From Rhizobium skierniewicense (GTDB lineage Bacteria > Pseudomonadota > Alphaproteobacteria > Rhizobiales > Rhizobiaceae), in contig NZ_JACIDV010000013.1 of assembly GCF_014196515.1 (NCBI RefSeq), forward strand, positions 62,001-126,000: a DNA stretch of 64,000 bases, in the 5' to 3' direction. Every line of letters begins with the position of its first letter. Position 1 is the stretch's first letter. Made by a program: the position numbers and the translations under genes. Below the pieces are notes generated by a model. That model ran no database searches, was not told the origin of the DNA, and saw only the letters and a list, made by a program, of their open reading frames with translations. Positions 37,026 to 45,360 of this stretch are shown in pieces.

Positions 37026-39203
37026 TCAGTTCTGAGCGACAGGCTTCACGAGCGACGTGATACGGCGGATCGTCACACGACGATTTTCCTGCGAAGGGCC
37101 GAGCGTCTGGACCTTGAGGAAACGCTCGCCGTAACCCTGCGTCGTCAGATTTTCCGGCGGAATGCCGTAGACATCCGTCATGACGTTGGCGACGGATGCA
37201 GCGCGCTCGTCGGAGAGGACGAGGTTGCTTTCATCGTTGCCGACCGCATCCGTATGACCTTCGATCAGGAAGGTTTCCGCAGGGTTGTTCTTCAGAACCT
37301 TGCCGATCGCATCTGCTACCTTCCGCAATGACTGCGCCTGGCTCATCGGAATTTCCGCACTGCCGGTCGCAAAGGTGATCGTATCGAGGTCGATACGGCG
37401 AACCTTGTCACGGATACGAGCGGAGTAGCGTACCTCATCCATCGTGTAGACGCGCTCGACGGGTTCGACTGGCGGCTGCTCGAGGAAGCGGTAATAGTCG
37501 CGGTCCGGTTCGCTGGAGGTGTCGATAATGTAGTCGTCGACCGGAATACGCAGGCGCATCGGGGGCAGATCGAGGCCAGGGTCGCGATAGACATATTCGC
37601 GGTCTGGCTGATCGACAAGTTCCGGTGCATAGAACAGCACATATTCACGTCCACGGCTGTCGATGCGCGAACGCTGGATGACGTCGCCATAGCGGTTGCG
37701 CACAGTCACGACCTGCGTGCCATCGGAACGTTCCACCGTTTCGCGGTAACGATCGTCCGGCAGTCGTTCGTAGTACGGCTTGGCACCATCGCGAATGAAG
37801 CGGTCGTTATCATTGCCGCGAACGACGACGCGGTCACCGTACTGCATGAAGACGCGGTCGCCCATGTCGCGATCCCGTGGTCCACCGCGTGGCATGTCAC
37901 GCGGCTGCCATTCACGCACACCCTCAGGGCGATCATAGTCAGGGCGTTCGTTGATCCGCTCACCTTGAATGTTGGTAATTGCCTGAATGTTGATTTGCGG
38001 CGCGGGGTTGCTGCCACGCGCGACCGATTGTGCTTCAGCGTCCGATGTTGGCACCTTGTAATCCTGAACGGCTTCACGTTCCTGACGGCGCTGGTTGCGT
38101 GACTGCTGGTTGCCAGAGCGTTCGGCTTCCTTGTCACTATCGAGAACAGCTGCACCCTTGTCGACAGGCAGAATGACCGTGTCGGCCGACTGGGATGGGT
38201 CCTTGGCAACCGCGCGAGCCCTGTCCAGTTCCTGCTTCGTGGAAGCGGGAGCCTCCTGCTGCGGGGTCACAATCTGCTGCGGTACAGGTTCACCTGCAGG
38301 CGCCTGTCCTGTGGCTGCGCCGTTTTCGAGTTTCGGTGCGGCATCGGGCAATGGCGGCTGTTCACCCACTGCGCCACGTGGCGGGCGGGGCTGCTCGGAT
38401 GGCTGCTGGCCAGGTGCAGGGTTTGGCTGTTCGGCAGGCTTTGGCGAACGGCCGGGCGTCGTTGGCTCGGTTGGAACCGGAGCGGCCTTGGCATCGGGTT
38501 CAGGTGCTGCTGGCTTTTTGCCGGGAACGGCTGGCTTCTCAGGATTTGCTTCTCCGGCAGCGGGCGCTGGTTCCTGGGCCGCACGCGGACGCTCGCCGTC
38601 TGGACGCGGCTTCTGCTCACCCTCTGCGGCTGGCTTCTGCTCACCCTGCTGACGACGCGGACGCTCCTGCTGCTGCTCGGGCTGAGCCTGCGCTGGTGCG
38701 GCGTCCGGCTGAGCATCGCGACGCGGGCGCTCGGGGCGAGCCTCGCCTTCGGTCGCTGGCTGCTGCGCCCGGCGCTGCTGTTCAGGCTGGGCTTCTGCGG
38801 GTGCAGCATCGGGCTTCGCCTCACCGCGCGCGGGCCGCTCTGGTTCTTTCTGAGGTTCGCCTGCGCTTTCCGGTGCTGCTTCACGACGTGGTGCCGGCGC
38901 CTCTTCTTTGCTTTGCCGCGGCGCTTCTTCCGCAGGCTTTTCAGCCTTTGGTTCCTCGCCACGCGGCTTTTCAGCTTTCGGCTCTTCGGGTTGCTGTTCC
39001 GCCTGACGCTTCTTTAAAGGCTCTTCCGCAGAGGGTTCCGCCTGGGCCAAAAGCACGGGTACACCATCCGCCCTGACAACGGCGGGGGGAGACATGAATT
39101 GGGCTGCACCACCGGACACGGCGAGAGCGGGTTCCGCCGCAATCGCAAACGACATAAGGGGGAAAACCACCCCGGTCAGCAGCTTGTTTTTCTTGAGCAT
39201 CAT
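37026..39203 (-). CDS. Large proline-rich OmpA-family protein
   Basis: 725 residues. A signal peptide ('LLTGVVFPLMSFAIAAEPALA') is followed by a ~275-residue region of Pro, Glu, Ala, Gln, Lys and Arg (about residues 55-330), then a middle region rich in Arg, Asp and Tyr, and a C-terminal OmpA-like peptidoglycan-binding domain (~605-725) with 'EGHTDAVGNDESNLVLSDERAASVANVM'. Probably spans from the outer membrane or periplasm to peptidoglycan. The frame opens at 39269, but ATG 39203 follows GAGGAACT and gives a proper signal peptide. No partner is evident. Confidence 0.85.
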   Translation of the reverse strand: MMLKKNKLLTGVVFPLMSFAIAAEPALAVSGGAAQFMSPPAVVRADGVPVLLAQAEPSAEEPLKKRQAEQQPEEPKAEKPRGEEPKAEKPAEEAPRQSKEEAPAPRREAAPESAGEPQKEPERPARGEAKPDAAPAEAQPEQQRRAQQPATEGEARPERPRRDAQPDAAPAQAQPEQQQERPRRQQGEQKPAAEGEQKPRPDGERPRAAQEPAPAAGEANPEKPAVPGKKPAAPEPDAKAAPVPTEPTTPGRSPKPAEQPNPAPGQQPSEQPRPPRGAVGEQPPLPDAAPKLENGAATGQAPAGEPVPQQIVTPQQEAPASTKQELDRARAVAKDPSQSADTVILPVDKGAAVLDSDKEAERSGNQQSRNQRRQEREAVQDYKVPTSDAEAQSVARGSNPAPQINIQAITNIQGERINERPDYDRPEGVREWQPRDMPRGGPRDRDMGDRVFMQYGDRVVVRGNDNDRFIRDGAKPYYERLPDDRYRETVERSDGTQVVTVRNRYGDVIQRSRIDSRGREYVLFYAPELVDQPDREYVYRDPGLDLPPMRLRIPVDDYIIDTSSEPDRDYYRFLEQPPVEPVERVYTMDEVRYSARIRDKVRRIDLDTITFATGSAEIPMSQAQSLRKVADAIGKVLKNNPAETFLIEGHTDAVGNDESNLVLSDERAASVANVMTDVYGIPPENLTTQGYGERFLKVQTLGPSQENRRVTIRRITSLVKPVAQN
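38213..39041 (-). repeat. Low-complexity Pro/Glu/Ala-coding tract
   Basis: This part of the OmpA-family gene codes for a compositionally biased stretch with degenerate repeats, for example 'DAAPAEAQPEQQ' and 'DAAPAQAQPEQQ', and 'EEPKAEKPRG' / 'EEPKAEKPAE'. Such tracts can change length by slippage. Confidence 0.7.
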
Positions 39204-39484
39204 AGTTCCTCGCCTAAAAATAGTCATGTGCCGCTTGTCCCACGGCATTTTTACAAAATGTTTCTGCACATACGGGCGGTGAACAACGCGCGGATGGCAG
39301 TGAAGTTCCGATGATGAAGGAGCTGTTGTGTACCGGAAATGAACAGATAAAGGCCTTTTCGTGAACTGTTTGTGGCGTTCTGTGCAGTGCGAAACGATTA
39401 GGGTTGCATTTCTTAGACAAGGATAAGACTATCCGCCAAGCGCGGCCAACAGCACTTGAGGCAAGGTGGTCTCGCGACACATTC

Positions 39485-39514
39485 CCGCACGGAAAAAACA
39501 AACAAACCGTGCGG
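39485..39514 (+). promoter_or_regulatory. Leader hairpin upstream of amino-acid binding protein
   Basis: CCGCACGG and CCGTGCGG (8-bp arms) flank a 14-nt A-rich loop, ending 26 nt before the start codon. The 337-bp gap between the divergent OmpA-family gene and this binding-protein gene holds no ORF I trust; this hairpin is the clearest element in it. Confidence 0.45.
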
Positions 39515-39540
39515 CAGACACGCCGAAAGAGAGGATCTCA

Positions 39541-40314
39541 ATGCGTATTTCCACCCGTCTGCTTGCAGCAGCATCCATTGCTGCTATCTCGCTGTTCTCC
39601 GGTGCCGCCATGGCGCAGGACAAGCTGGTCATCGGCACGGAAGGCGCCTACCCACCCTTCAACGTTCTTGAAGCAGACGGCACGCTGACCGGCTTCGACA
39701 TCGACATCGCCAAGGCACTTTGCGTTGAAATGAAGACCGAGTGCACCTTCGTCACCAATGATTGGGACGGCATCATCCCCGCCCTTCAGTCGAAGAAGTT
39801 CGACGCCATCGTGGCGTCCATGTCGATCACGCCGGAACGTCTTGAGAAGGTCGACTTCTCCAAGAAATATTACAACACACCACCAGCCATCGCCGTACCG
39901 AAGGACAGCACAGTCAAATCGGTCGAGGACCTCAAAGGCAAGACGATCGGCGCGCAGGGCTCCACAACCCACGCAAACTATGCCGAAAAGCATCTGGCTG
40001 ATTCCGAGTTGAAGCTCTATCCGACAGCTGACGAATACAAGCTCGACATCACTAACGGCCGTATCGATGGCGTCATCGACGATATCGTCGTTCTGACCGA
40101 ATGGGTCAAATCCGATGCAGGCGCTTGCTGCAAAATCCTGACGCCGATGCCGGTTGATGAAGCCATCAACGGCATGGGAGCAGGCATCGCTGTTCGCAAG
40201 GGCGATACCGCGCTGGCTGACAAGTTCACGGCTGCAATTGCCGCCATTCGCGCCAACGGCGAATATAAGAAGATCAACGACAAGTACTTTGAGTTTGACG
40301 CCTACGGCAAGTAA
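39541..40314 (+). CDS. Amino-acid ABC transporter binding protein
   Basis: 257-residue periplasmic solute-binding protein family 3. The signal peptide is 'MRISTRLLAAASIAAISLFSGAAMAQ'. Mature features 'GTEGAYPPFNVLEADGTLTGFDIDIAKALC' and 'DWDGIIPALQSKKFDAIVASMSITPER' are of the polar amino acid type (lysine/arginine/ornithine or opine-like). ATG 39541 follows AGAGAGGAT. A strong terminator follows, before the two permease genes, which fits high expression of the binding protein. By gene order it may correspond to an A. tumefaciens gene I recall as an AbcR1 small-RNA target. Confidence 0.92.
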   Translation: MRISTRLLAAASIAAISLFSGAAMAQDKLVIGTEGAYPPFNVLEADGTLTGFDIDIAKALCVEMKTECTFVTNDWDGIIPALQSKKFDAIVASMSITPERLEKVDFSKKYYNTPPAIAVPKDSTVKSVEDLKGKTIGAQGSTTHANYAEKHLADSELKLYPTADEYKLDITNGRIDGVIDDIVVLTEWVKSDAGACCKILTPMPVDEAINGMGAGIAVRKGDTALADKFTAAIAAIRANGEYKKINDKYFEFDAYGK

Positions 40315-40337
40315 GCGGTTGTTCTGTTGAAATATCG

Positions 40338-40367
40338 TGGCGGAAGGCTTGCCCTTCCGCCATTTTT
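40338..40367 (+). terminator. Intra-operon terminator between binding protein and permeases
   Basis: TGGCGGAAGG and CCTTCCGCCA pair exactly (10 bp) around a 5-nt loop, followed by TTTTTG. It probably limits read-through from the binding-protein gene to the permease genes. Confidence 0.92.
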
Positions 40368-40429
40368 GTTTGAAAACACAATCATAAAACAATACGAAGC
40401 AAGCGGCAAAGACCGCAGGGGAAATTGGC

Positions 40430-41233
40430 ATGAGCGGAGCATTTTCCGCCGTAGGTTCGTTCTGGACCTATCTGACGTATCTCTTCGATCCCTTTTGCGG
40501 GCCGGTCGGCATCTTCTCCCTTTTTGGCAACGGCACGCTCGTCGCCTGTGGCGATGCGGGCTGGGGCGATGAAATCGCTTTCGGCGTCAAGATCACCATG
40601 TCGGTCGCACTCGCAACCCTGCCCGTTGGCCTCACTCTCGGCTTCCTCATTGCCCTTGCAGCCCAATCCAGCGAAAAGTCGCTGAGGCTTGCTGCTGGCA
40701 TTTACACCACGATTTTTCGCGGCCTGCCCGAATTGCTGACGCTGTTCATCGTCTACTATGGCATCCAGATGCTGTTGCAGTCCATCGGTGGCTATATCGG
40801 CTTCACCGGTCCCATCGAAATCAACGCTTTCGTTGCGGGCATGATTGCGCTTTCGGTGGTCTTTTCGTCTTACGCATCGGAAGTCCTGCTGTCTGCGTTT
40901 CGCGCCATTCCCAAAGGGCAGTATGAGGCAGGCGATGCGCTTGGGCTGCCGCGCAGCCGCACCATGGTCCTCATCATCATCCCGCAACTGGTCCGCATCG
41001 CCCTGCCCGGCATGACGAACCTTTGGATGATTCTGCTGAAGGACACGTCCTACGTCTCGATCATCGGTCTCTCTGACATTCTGAGACAAACGGGCATCGC
41101 AGCCCGCGTCAGCAAGGAAGCCTTCTTCTTCTACGGTATTGCCTGCCTGCTTTATCTCATGCTCGCCCTGATCTCATCCTTCGGCCTCGGTTTCATCGAC
41201 CGGTGGTCGCGCCGTTCGGAGGCGCGCCGATGA
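40430..41233 (+). CDS. Amino-acid ABC transporter permease, HisQ-type
   Basis: 267-residue inner-membrane permease of the HisMQ family. The ATPase-contact (EAA-like) loop is 'EVLLSAFRAIPKGQYEAGDALGLPRSRTM', and five or so hydrophobic helices are visible. ATG follows AGGGGAAA. Its stop overlaps the next start (ATGA), giving translational coupling. An extra N-terminal loop with 'FDPFCGPVGIF' and 'VACGDAGWG' precedes the first conserved helix. No ATPase gene is adjacent. Confidence 0.92.
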   Translation: MSGAFSAVGSFWTYLTYLFDPFCGPVGIFSLFGNGTLVACGDAGWGDEIAFGVKITMSVALATLPVGLTLGFLIALAAQSSEKSLRLAAGIYTTIFRGLPELLTLFIVYYGIQMLLQSIGGYIGFTGPIEINAFVAGMIALSVVFSSYASEVLLSAFRAIPKGQYEAGDALGLPRSRTMVLIIIPQLVRIALPGMTNLWMILLKDTSYVSIIGLSDILRQTGIAARVSKEAFFFYGIACLLYLMLALISSFGLGFIDRWSRRSEARR

Positions 41234-42060
41234 GCCACGCCGAGCACCTCATTGCGGCGCGCCCTGCCCCGCCCGCCGCCGCCAAGCCGCTGTCGCTCTC
41301 AAAGATCGTCGGCGTAGGATTCTCGAGCCTGTGGTTGCTTCTGGCGCTGGGTCTCGTTTACAGCCTGATCGCTGATTGGGATGTGGACAAATTCACGCGC
41401 TACGGCCCGCGCTATCTCGACGGCCTTCTGACGACCATAACGCTGGTCGGCATCTCCATCATGCTGGGCGCGCTGCTATCGCTGCCGTTGGCGTTCGCGC
41501 GCATGTCGAGAAACCGCATTATCGGAACGCTGGCCTACACCTACGTCTATGTCTTCCGCAGCACGCCGCTTCTGGCACAACTCTTTCTCATCTATTACGG
41601 CCTGGGAAGTTTCCGACCGCAGATGGAAACAGTTGGCCTTTGGTGGTTTTTCCGCGAGGCATGGTATTGCGGTCTCCTGTCGCTCACGCTCAACACCGCC
41701 GCCTATCAGGCCGAAATCCTGCGCGGGGCGATCCAGAGCGTTCCAAAAGGCCAGCTCGAAGGGGCAGCGTCGCTTGGTATTTCCAAGGGCGTTACGTTCT
41801 GGAAAGTCGTACTACCGCAAGCCCTCATCGTGGCACTGCGCCCCTATGGCAATGAAATCATTCTGATGATCAAAGGCTCGGCTGTCGTTTCCATCGTCAC
41901 CGTCTATGACCTGATGGGCCAGACCCGCTATGCGTTTTCCCGCACCTTCGATTACCAAACCTATCTCTGGGCGGCGATCTTCTACCTCTCAATGGTCGAG
42001 ATCTTGCGCCACGCATGGGCATGGCTGGAAGCGCGCCTGACGCGGCACCTGATACGATAG
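41230..42060 (+). CDS. Amino-acid ABC transporter permease, HisM-type
   Basis: 276-residue HisMQ-family permease, partner of the preceding gene. The EAA-like loop reads 'AEILRGAIQSVPKGQLEGAASLGISKGV'. 'YVFRSTPLLAQLFLIYYG' is typical of HisM. I use ATG 41230, which overlaps the previous stop by 4 nt, not the upstream in-frame start at 41203. The ATP-binding subunit expected next is absent; usg follows after 161 bp. Confidence 0.92.
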   Translation: MSHAEHLIAARPAPPAAAKPLSLSKIVGVGFSSLWLLLALGLVYSLIADWDVDKFTRYGPRYLDGLLTTITLVGISIMLGALLSLPLAFARMSRNRIIGTLAYTYVYVFRSTPLLAQLFLIYYGLGSFRPQMETVGLWWFFREAWYCGLLSLTLNTAAYQAEILRGAIQSVPKGQLEGAASLGISKGVTFWKVVLPQALIVALRPYGNEIILMIKGSAVVSIVTVYDLMGQTRYAFSRTFDYQTYLWAAIFYLSMVEILRHAWAWLEARLTRHLIR

Positions 42061-42221
42061 CGCTGGCAGCACTCTCCAGAGATGGATGCTAACACCATGA
42101 AAATTAATAGAATTTTGTGACAATCGCCGATTTTGGCAAGGTTCGGTTAACCCTGTCATGTTCCCATGGTTGTCGATACCACATCAGGTATCGGCGACCA
42201 CCAACGACGGGAGCAGATGCG

Positions 42222-42488
42222 ATGAACAAAGACATGGAAATGATGTTGAAGGGCTATGGCGTGACCACAGCCGAAATTCTCTACCGCATGCCGGATCATC
42301 CCACCCTGTTGCAGACCTACCTTTGGCAAAACTACGATCTCGCGCCAGATTTCCCTGAAATGCAAGGCTTTCTGAAGTTCTGGAAGGAAAAGCTGGACGG
42401 CCCTCTCCATTCGGTTCGCTACGTTCACCGTCAGCTGATTTCGGCGCAGGAATGGCGGTCGCTGAAGGGTGAGTTCATCCTTCACTGA
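42222..42488 (+). CDS. usg: Usg-family protein
   Basis: 88-residue protein of the alphaproteobacterial Usg family: 'MLKGYGVTTAEILYRMPDHPTLLQTYLWQNYDLAPDFP' and 'KFWKEKLDGPLHSVRYVH' are near-invariant. In other genomes usg is often near tryptophan genes; its function is unknown. Start is ATG 42222; the longer frame from 42117 is leader. A CGATACC/GGTATCG hairpin lies in the upstream gap. Confidence 0.85.
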   Translation: MNKDMEMMLKGYGVTTAEILYRMPDHPTLLQTYLWQNYDLAPDFPEMQGFLKFWKEKLDGPLHSVRYVHRQLISAQEWRSLKGEFILH

Positions 42489-42555
42489 TCAAAACAAGGA
42501 TTGCACCTGACGGCATTGGCGACTAAGCAGGCTTCGGATTTCAGCCAAAACCCGG

Positions 42556-43389
42556 ATGCCTGCCATGACCAAAAACCAGAAGATCGATGAAGACGCTCTT
42601 GCAGAAGCCTATAATCGCGCTCTTGCCCTGGAAAAGTCGGGTGACATTGACGCAGCGGTGAAAGCCTACGAAGACGTTTTGGCAATTGACCCGGAAGACC
42701 ATGGCGGGGCCGCGGTCCGCATCGCCTCCATGGGGCGCGGTGAAACGCCGCCCAAGGCACCGGATGCCTATGTCGAAACCCTGTTCGACCAGCAGGCGGA
42801 AGCCTTCGAGGACATCCTTGTGGAACAGTTGGGCTACGCAGTGCCGATGGTGGTTCGCCAGCGCCTGCAAACACTCGAACTCGGGCCGTTCAAGCGCGTC
42901 CTCGATCTCGGCTGCGGCACCGGACTGACCGGAGAAGCCCTGCGCGACATGGCCGACGATATCACCGGCATTGACCTCTCGGAAAACATGGTCGAAATCG
43001 CCCACGAGAAAGACCTCTACGAGACGCTCTATGTCGCGGAAGTCGAAGACTTCCTGGAAGACAACGATGACGAGCCCTTCGACCTGATCACCGCAACCGA
43101 CGTCCTGCCCTATCTCGGCGCACTCGAGCCGCTCTTCTTCGGTGCCTCGGAAAATATGGAGGATGGGGGCCTGTTCATCTTCTCGTCGGAAACACTGCCC
43201 GACGACGCGCTTGCCGGTCGCCCCTATATGGTCGGCCCCCACCAGCGTTTCGCCCATTCGGAAACCTATATCCGCGAACGCCTCGCCGCGACCGGCTTCG
43301 ACATCATCGAAGTCACTGACATCAACGTTCGCATGCAGGACGGCCATCCGACACCGGGCCATCTCGTGATCGCAAAACTCAAGGGCTGA
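42556..43389 (+). CDS. TPR-containing SAM-dependent methyltransferase
   Basis: 277 residues. Residues ~10-50 form a TPR-like helix pair ('AYNRALALEKSGDIDAAVKAYEDVLAIDPED'). A class I methyltransferase follows with the SAM motif 'VLDLGCGTGLTGEAL' and acidic residue in 'DITGIDLSENMVEIA'. Substrate is unknown; this TPR-methyltransferase layout is common in rhizobia. Start ATG 42556 or 42565. Confidence 0.85.
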   Translation: MPAMTKNQKIDEDALAEAYNRALALEKSGDIDAAVKAYEDVLAIDPEDHGGAAVRIASMGRGETPPKAPDAYVETLFDQQAEAFEDILVEQLGYAVPMVVRQRLQTLELGPFKRVLDLGCGTGLTGEALRDMADDITGIDLSENMVEIAHEKDLYETLYVAEVEDFLEDNDDEPFDLITATDVLPYLGALEPLFFGASENMEDGGLFIFSSETLPDDALAGRPYMVGPHQRFAHSETYIRERLAATGFDIIEVTDINVRMQDGHPTPGHLVIAKLKG

Positions 43390-43412
43390 TGCGGCCCAAG
43401 GCCTTGACCGCT

Positions 43413-43438
43413 GGTTCCCGCATCTGGTGCGGGAAACC
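43413..43438. terminator. Hairpin between convergent methyltransferase and Lrp genes
   Basis: GGTTCCCGCA pairs with TGCGGGAAACC (one bulged A) around a 5-nt loop. It lies in the 75-bp gap between convergent genes and is a probable terminator, though without a clear T-run. Confidence 0.55.
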
Positions 43439-43464
43439 ACTTTGAGAGGCAGAGCCTGTTCAGA

Positions 43465-43953
43465 TCACTCTTCGCCAGACTTCGCGTTGTCCAGAAGCAT
43501 GTAATCCAGCGGCAGCTCGGTCGTATATTTGATCTGCTCCATAGCGAAGACGGACGACACGTCACGAATTTCGATCTTGGCGATCATGCGCTTGTAGAAG
43601 GCGTCATAGGCGGCAATGTCAGGCACGACGACGCGCAACAGATAGTCCACGTCACCGCTCATGCGGTAGAACTCGACGACTTCAGGAAACTCGGAAACGA
43701 CCTCGGAAAAGCGCTTCAACCATTCGATCGAATGGGATGCGGTGCGGATCGATACGAAAACCGTAACTTTGGTGTTGACCTTGGCGGCATCCAGAATGGC
43801 CACGCGGCGGCGGATGACACCATCCTCTTCCATTTTCTGGATACGACGCCAGCACGGCGTCGTGGAAAGTCCCACTTTCTTGGCCAGATCGGCGACAGCC
43901 AGCGTGGAGTCTTCTTGCAGAATACGTAGTATTTTTCGGTCGAGACGGTCCAA
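43465..43953 (-). CDS. Lrp/AsnC-family regulator
   Basis: 162 residues. An N-terminal winged HTH ('LDRKILRILQEDSTLAVADLAKKVGLSTTPCWRRIQKMEEDGVI') is followed by an AsnC ligand-binding domain ('VVEFYRMSGDVDYLLRVVV'). Such regulators sense amino acids and often control a neighbour. It starts with TTG at 43953, behind a strong GGAGGAG. The upstream 66-bp gap is A/T-rich. Target unknown. Confidence 0.93.
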   Translation of the reverse strand: MDRLDRKILRILQEDSTLAVADLAKKVGLSTTPCWRRIQKMEEDGVIRRRVAILDAAKVNTKVTVFVSIRTASHSIEWLKRFSEVVSEFPEVVEFYRMSGDVDYLLRVVVPDIAAYDAFYKRMIAKIEIRDVSSVFAMEQIKYTTELPLDYMLLDNAKSGEE

Positions 43954-44019
43954 TCTACTCTCCTCCAGAATTATTTTCCTCTGTTTACACTAAAAAAAAG
44001 AGAAAAAAAGAAATTTGTT

Positions 44020-44634
44020 TCAAATCCGAAGCCTTTCCACACTCTGTCGCAGCACGGGCAACAACTCGTCCTCAAACCAGACATTCTGACGTAACCATGC
44101 GCTATTGCGCCAGCTCGGATGCGGTAGCGGCAGCACGGGTAGGCCATGATTGGAATACAGCGTGCTGCGCCAATTCTGTACTGTCTGCGTCATTGTCTTC
44201 ATCCGGTGCGCACCCAGATGCCAGGCCTGCGCATATTGGCCGATGGCAAGAATCAGTTCGATCTGCGGCATCGCGCTCATAACCGTTTCTCGCCATTGCG
44301 GCGCGCACTCACGCCGGGGCGGCAAGTCGCTGCCTTTGGTGTCATAGCCGGGAAAACAGAAGCCCATCGGTACGATCGCAAACACATTCCGATCATAGAA
44401 GGTCTCACGGCTGACATTCAGCCAGTCGCGCAAACGGTTTCCCGAGGCATCATCGAATGGCAGCCCGCTTTCATGCACACGCAAACCCGGCGCCTGTCCC
44501 GCAATCAGAATTCTTGCCATAGAAGAAATGACAGCGACGGGCCGAGGCTCATGCGGCAAGCGGTCATCCATTCCTTTCAGCGGTGCGTCGCGACAGATCC
44601 GACATCGCGCGATGTCACGCCGCAATGCTTCCAT
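44020..44634 (-). CDS. Uracil-DNA glycosylase with four-cysteine pattern
   Basis: 204 residues from ATG 44634 (AGGAG 6 nt upstream; ATG 44664 is the alternative). Motif 1 'AGQAPGLRVHESGLPF' and motif 2 'LPHPSWRN' mark the uracil-DNA glycosylase superfamily. Cys11-x2-Cys14, Cys93 and Cys110 reproduce the spacing of the [4Fe-4S] cluster of family 4 enzymes. The probable role is removal of uracil from DNA. Family 4 normally has a GEGPG/GEAPG motif, so GQAPG is a variant and the exact family is uncertain. A DNA nuclease gene precedes it. Confidence 0.82.
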   Translation of the reverse strand: MEALRRDIARCRICRDAPLKGMDDRLPHEPRPVAVISSMARILIAGQAPGLRVHESGLPFDDASGNRLRDWLNVSRETFYDRNVFAIVPMGFCFPGYDTKGSDLPPRRECAPQWRETVMSAMPQIELILAIGQYAQAWHLGAHRMKTMTQTVQNWRSTLYSNHGLPVLPLPHPSWRNSAWLRQNVWFEDELLPVLRQSVERLRI

Positions 44635-44673
44635 TGCCTGCTCCTGCTCTGCCCTCACCACCATTTCCTGACC

Positions 44674-45252
44674 CTACCAACCCAAAACGTGACGAACCAC
44701 ACTCAGCACCCCGGCAAGCGGCAGGTCCATATCGGCAGCCTTGTGCTCTCGCCGCCAGTCTCTGGGTTGCTCGAAGGTTCCCGACCAAATTCCTGCACGC
44801 CGCGCCTGCGCCTGGCTCTGTTCGTCGCCGAACAGGAAATATTCCGTTGTAACGGCAAGACCCGCCGCCACCACCTGCCCCGCCACATCCTGATCATTCA
44901 CCGTGCAGCGCACCAGCAAACGCTTGTATTTGTCACGGTCGTTACCCGCACACTCGACGTCTCCGCTCTGAATGACAGCAGTGAGATAGGCCTTGGCTTC
45001 CCGACCGCAGTCCCACTCGCCCTTCTCGCTCTGGCAGCTTTGGCGCATCTCGGGCGCGTCGATACCAAGCAGCCGAAACCGTTTGTCACCGAGCCCAAGA
45101 GTGTCCCCATCGACAGCATAGAAGCGACCGGCGAACCGTTCGTCGTTCGCGCCGTCCAGCCGCGCAGCAATCAGGATGCCCAGCACCATCATGAGAATGA
45201 AGATCAGCCCGTCCCTGATGGGCCTGAAACCGCGGCCTGACTTTCGTCTCAT
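44674..45252 (-). CDS. Thermonuclease-like (SNase) membrane-anchored protein
   Basis: 192 residues with one N-terminal membrane helix ('LIFILMMVLGILIAARL'), then a staphylococcal-nuclease-like fold: 'AVDGDTLGLGDKRFRLLGIDAPE' and 'DKYKRLLVRCTVNDQDVAGQVVAAGLAV', including the catalytic Arg and Asp/Glu positions. Probably a periplasmic nuclease. Start ATG 45252 is preferred over 45282. Same strand as and 39 bp upstream of the uracil-DNA glycosylase gene. Confidence 0.82.
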   Translation of the reverse strand: MRRKSGRGFRPIRDGLIFILMMVLGILIAARLDGANDERFAGRFYAVDGDTLGLGDKRFRLLGIDAPEMRQSCQSEKGEWDCGREAKAYLTAVIQSGDVECAGNDRDKYKRLLVRCTVNDQDVAGQVVAAGLAVTTEYFLFGDEQSQAQARRAGIWSGTFEQPRDWRREHKAADMDLPLAGVLSVVRHVLGW

Positions 45253-45360
45253 GTAAGAACAAACCCTTTTTATAAATGGCAAACAAATCCTTTAGCAGCA
45301 GCATCTTCTTAAGATTTTCCGTCTAGCCTGCAAGTCCATGCATTATCCGCGTTGTGTACA

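Noticed and set aside
38195-39076. 293-codon open frame on the plus strand
   Set aside because: Antisense to the low-complexity tract of the OmpA-family gene; biased composition keeps all frames open.
42171-42196. CGATACC/GGTATCG hairpin upstream of usg
   Set aside because: Only 7 bp with no relation to a ribosome binding site or T-run; too weak to report as a functional element on its own.
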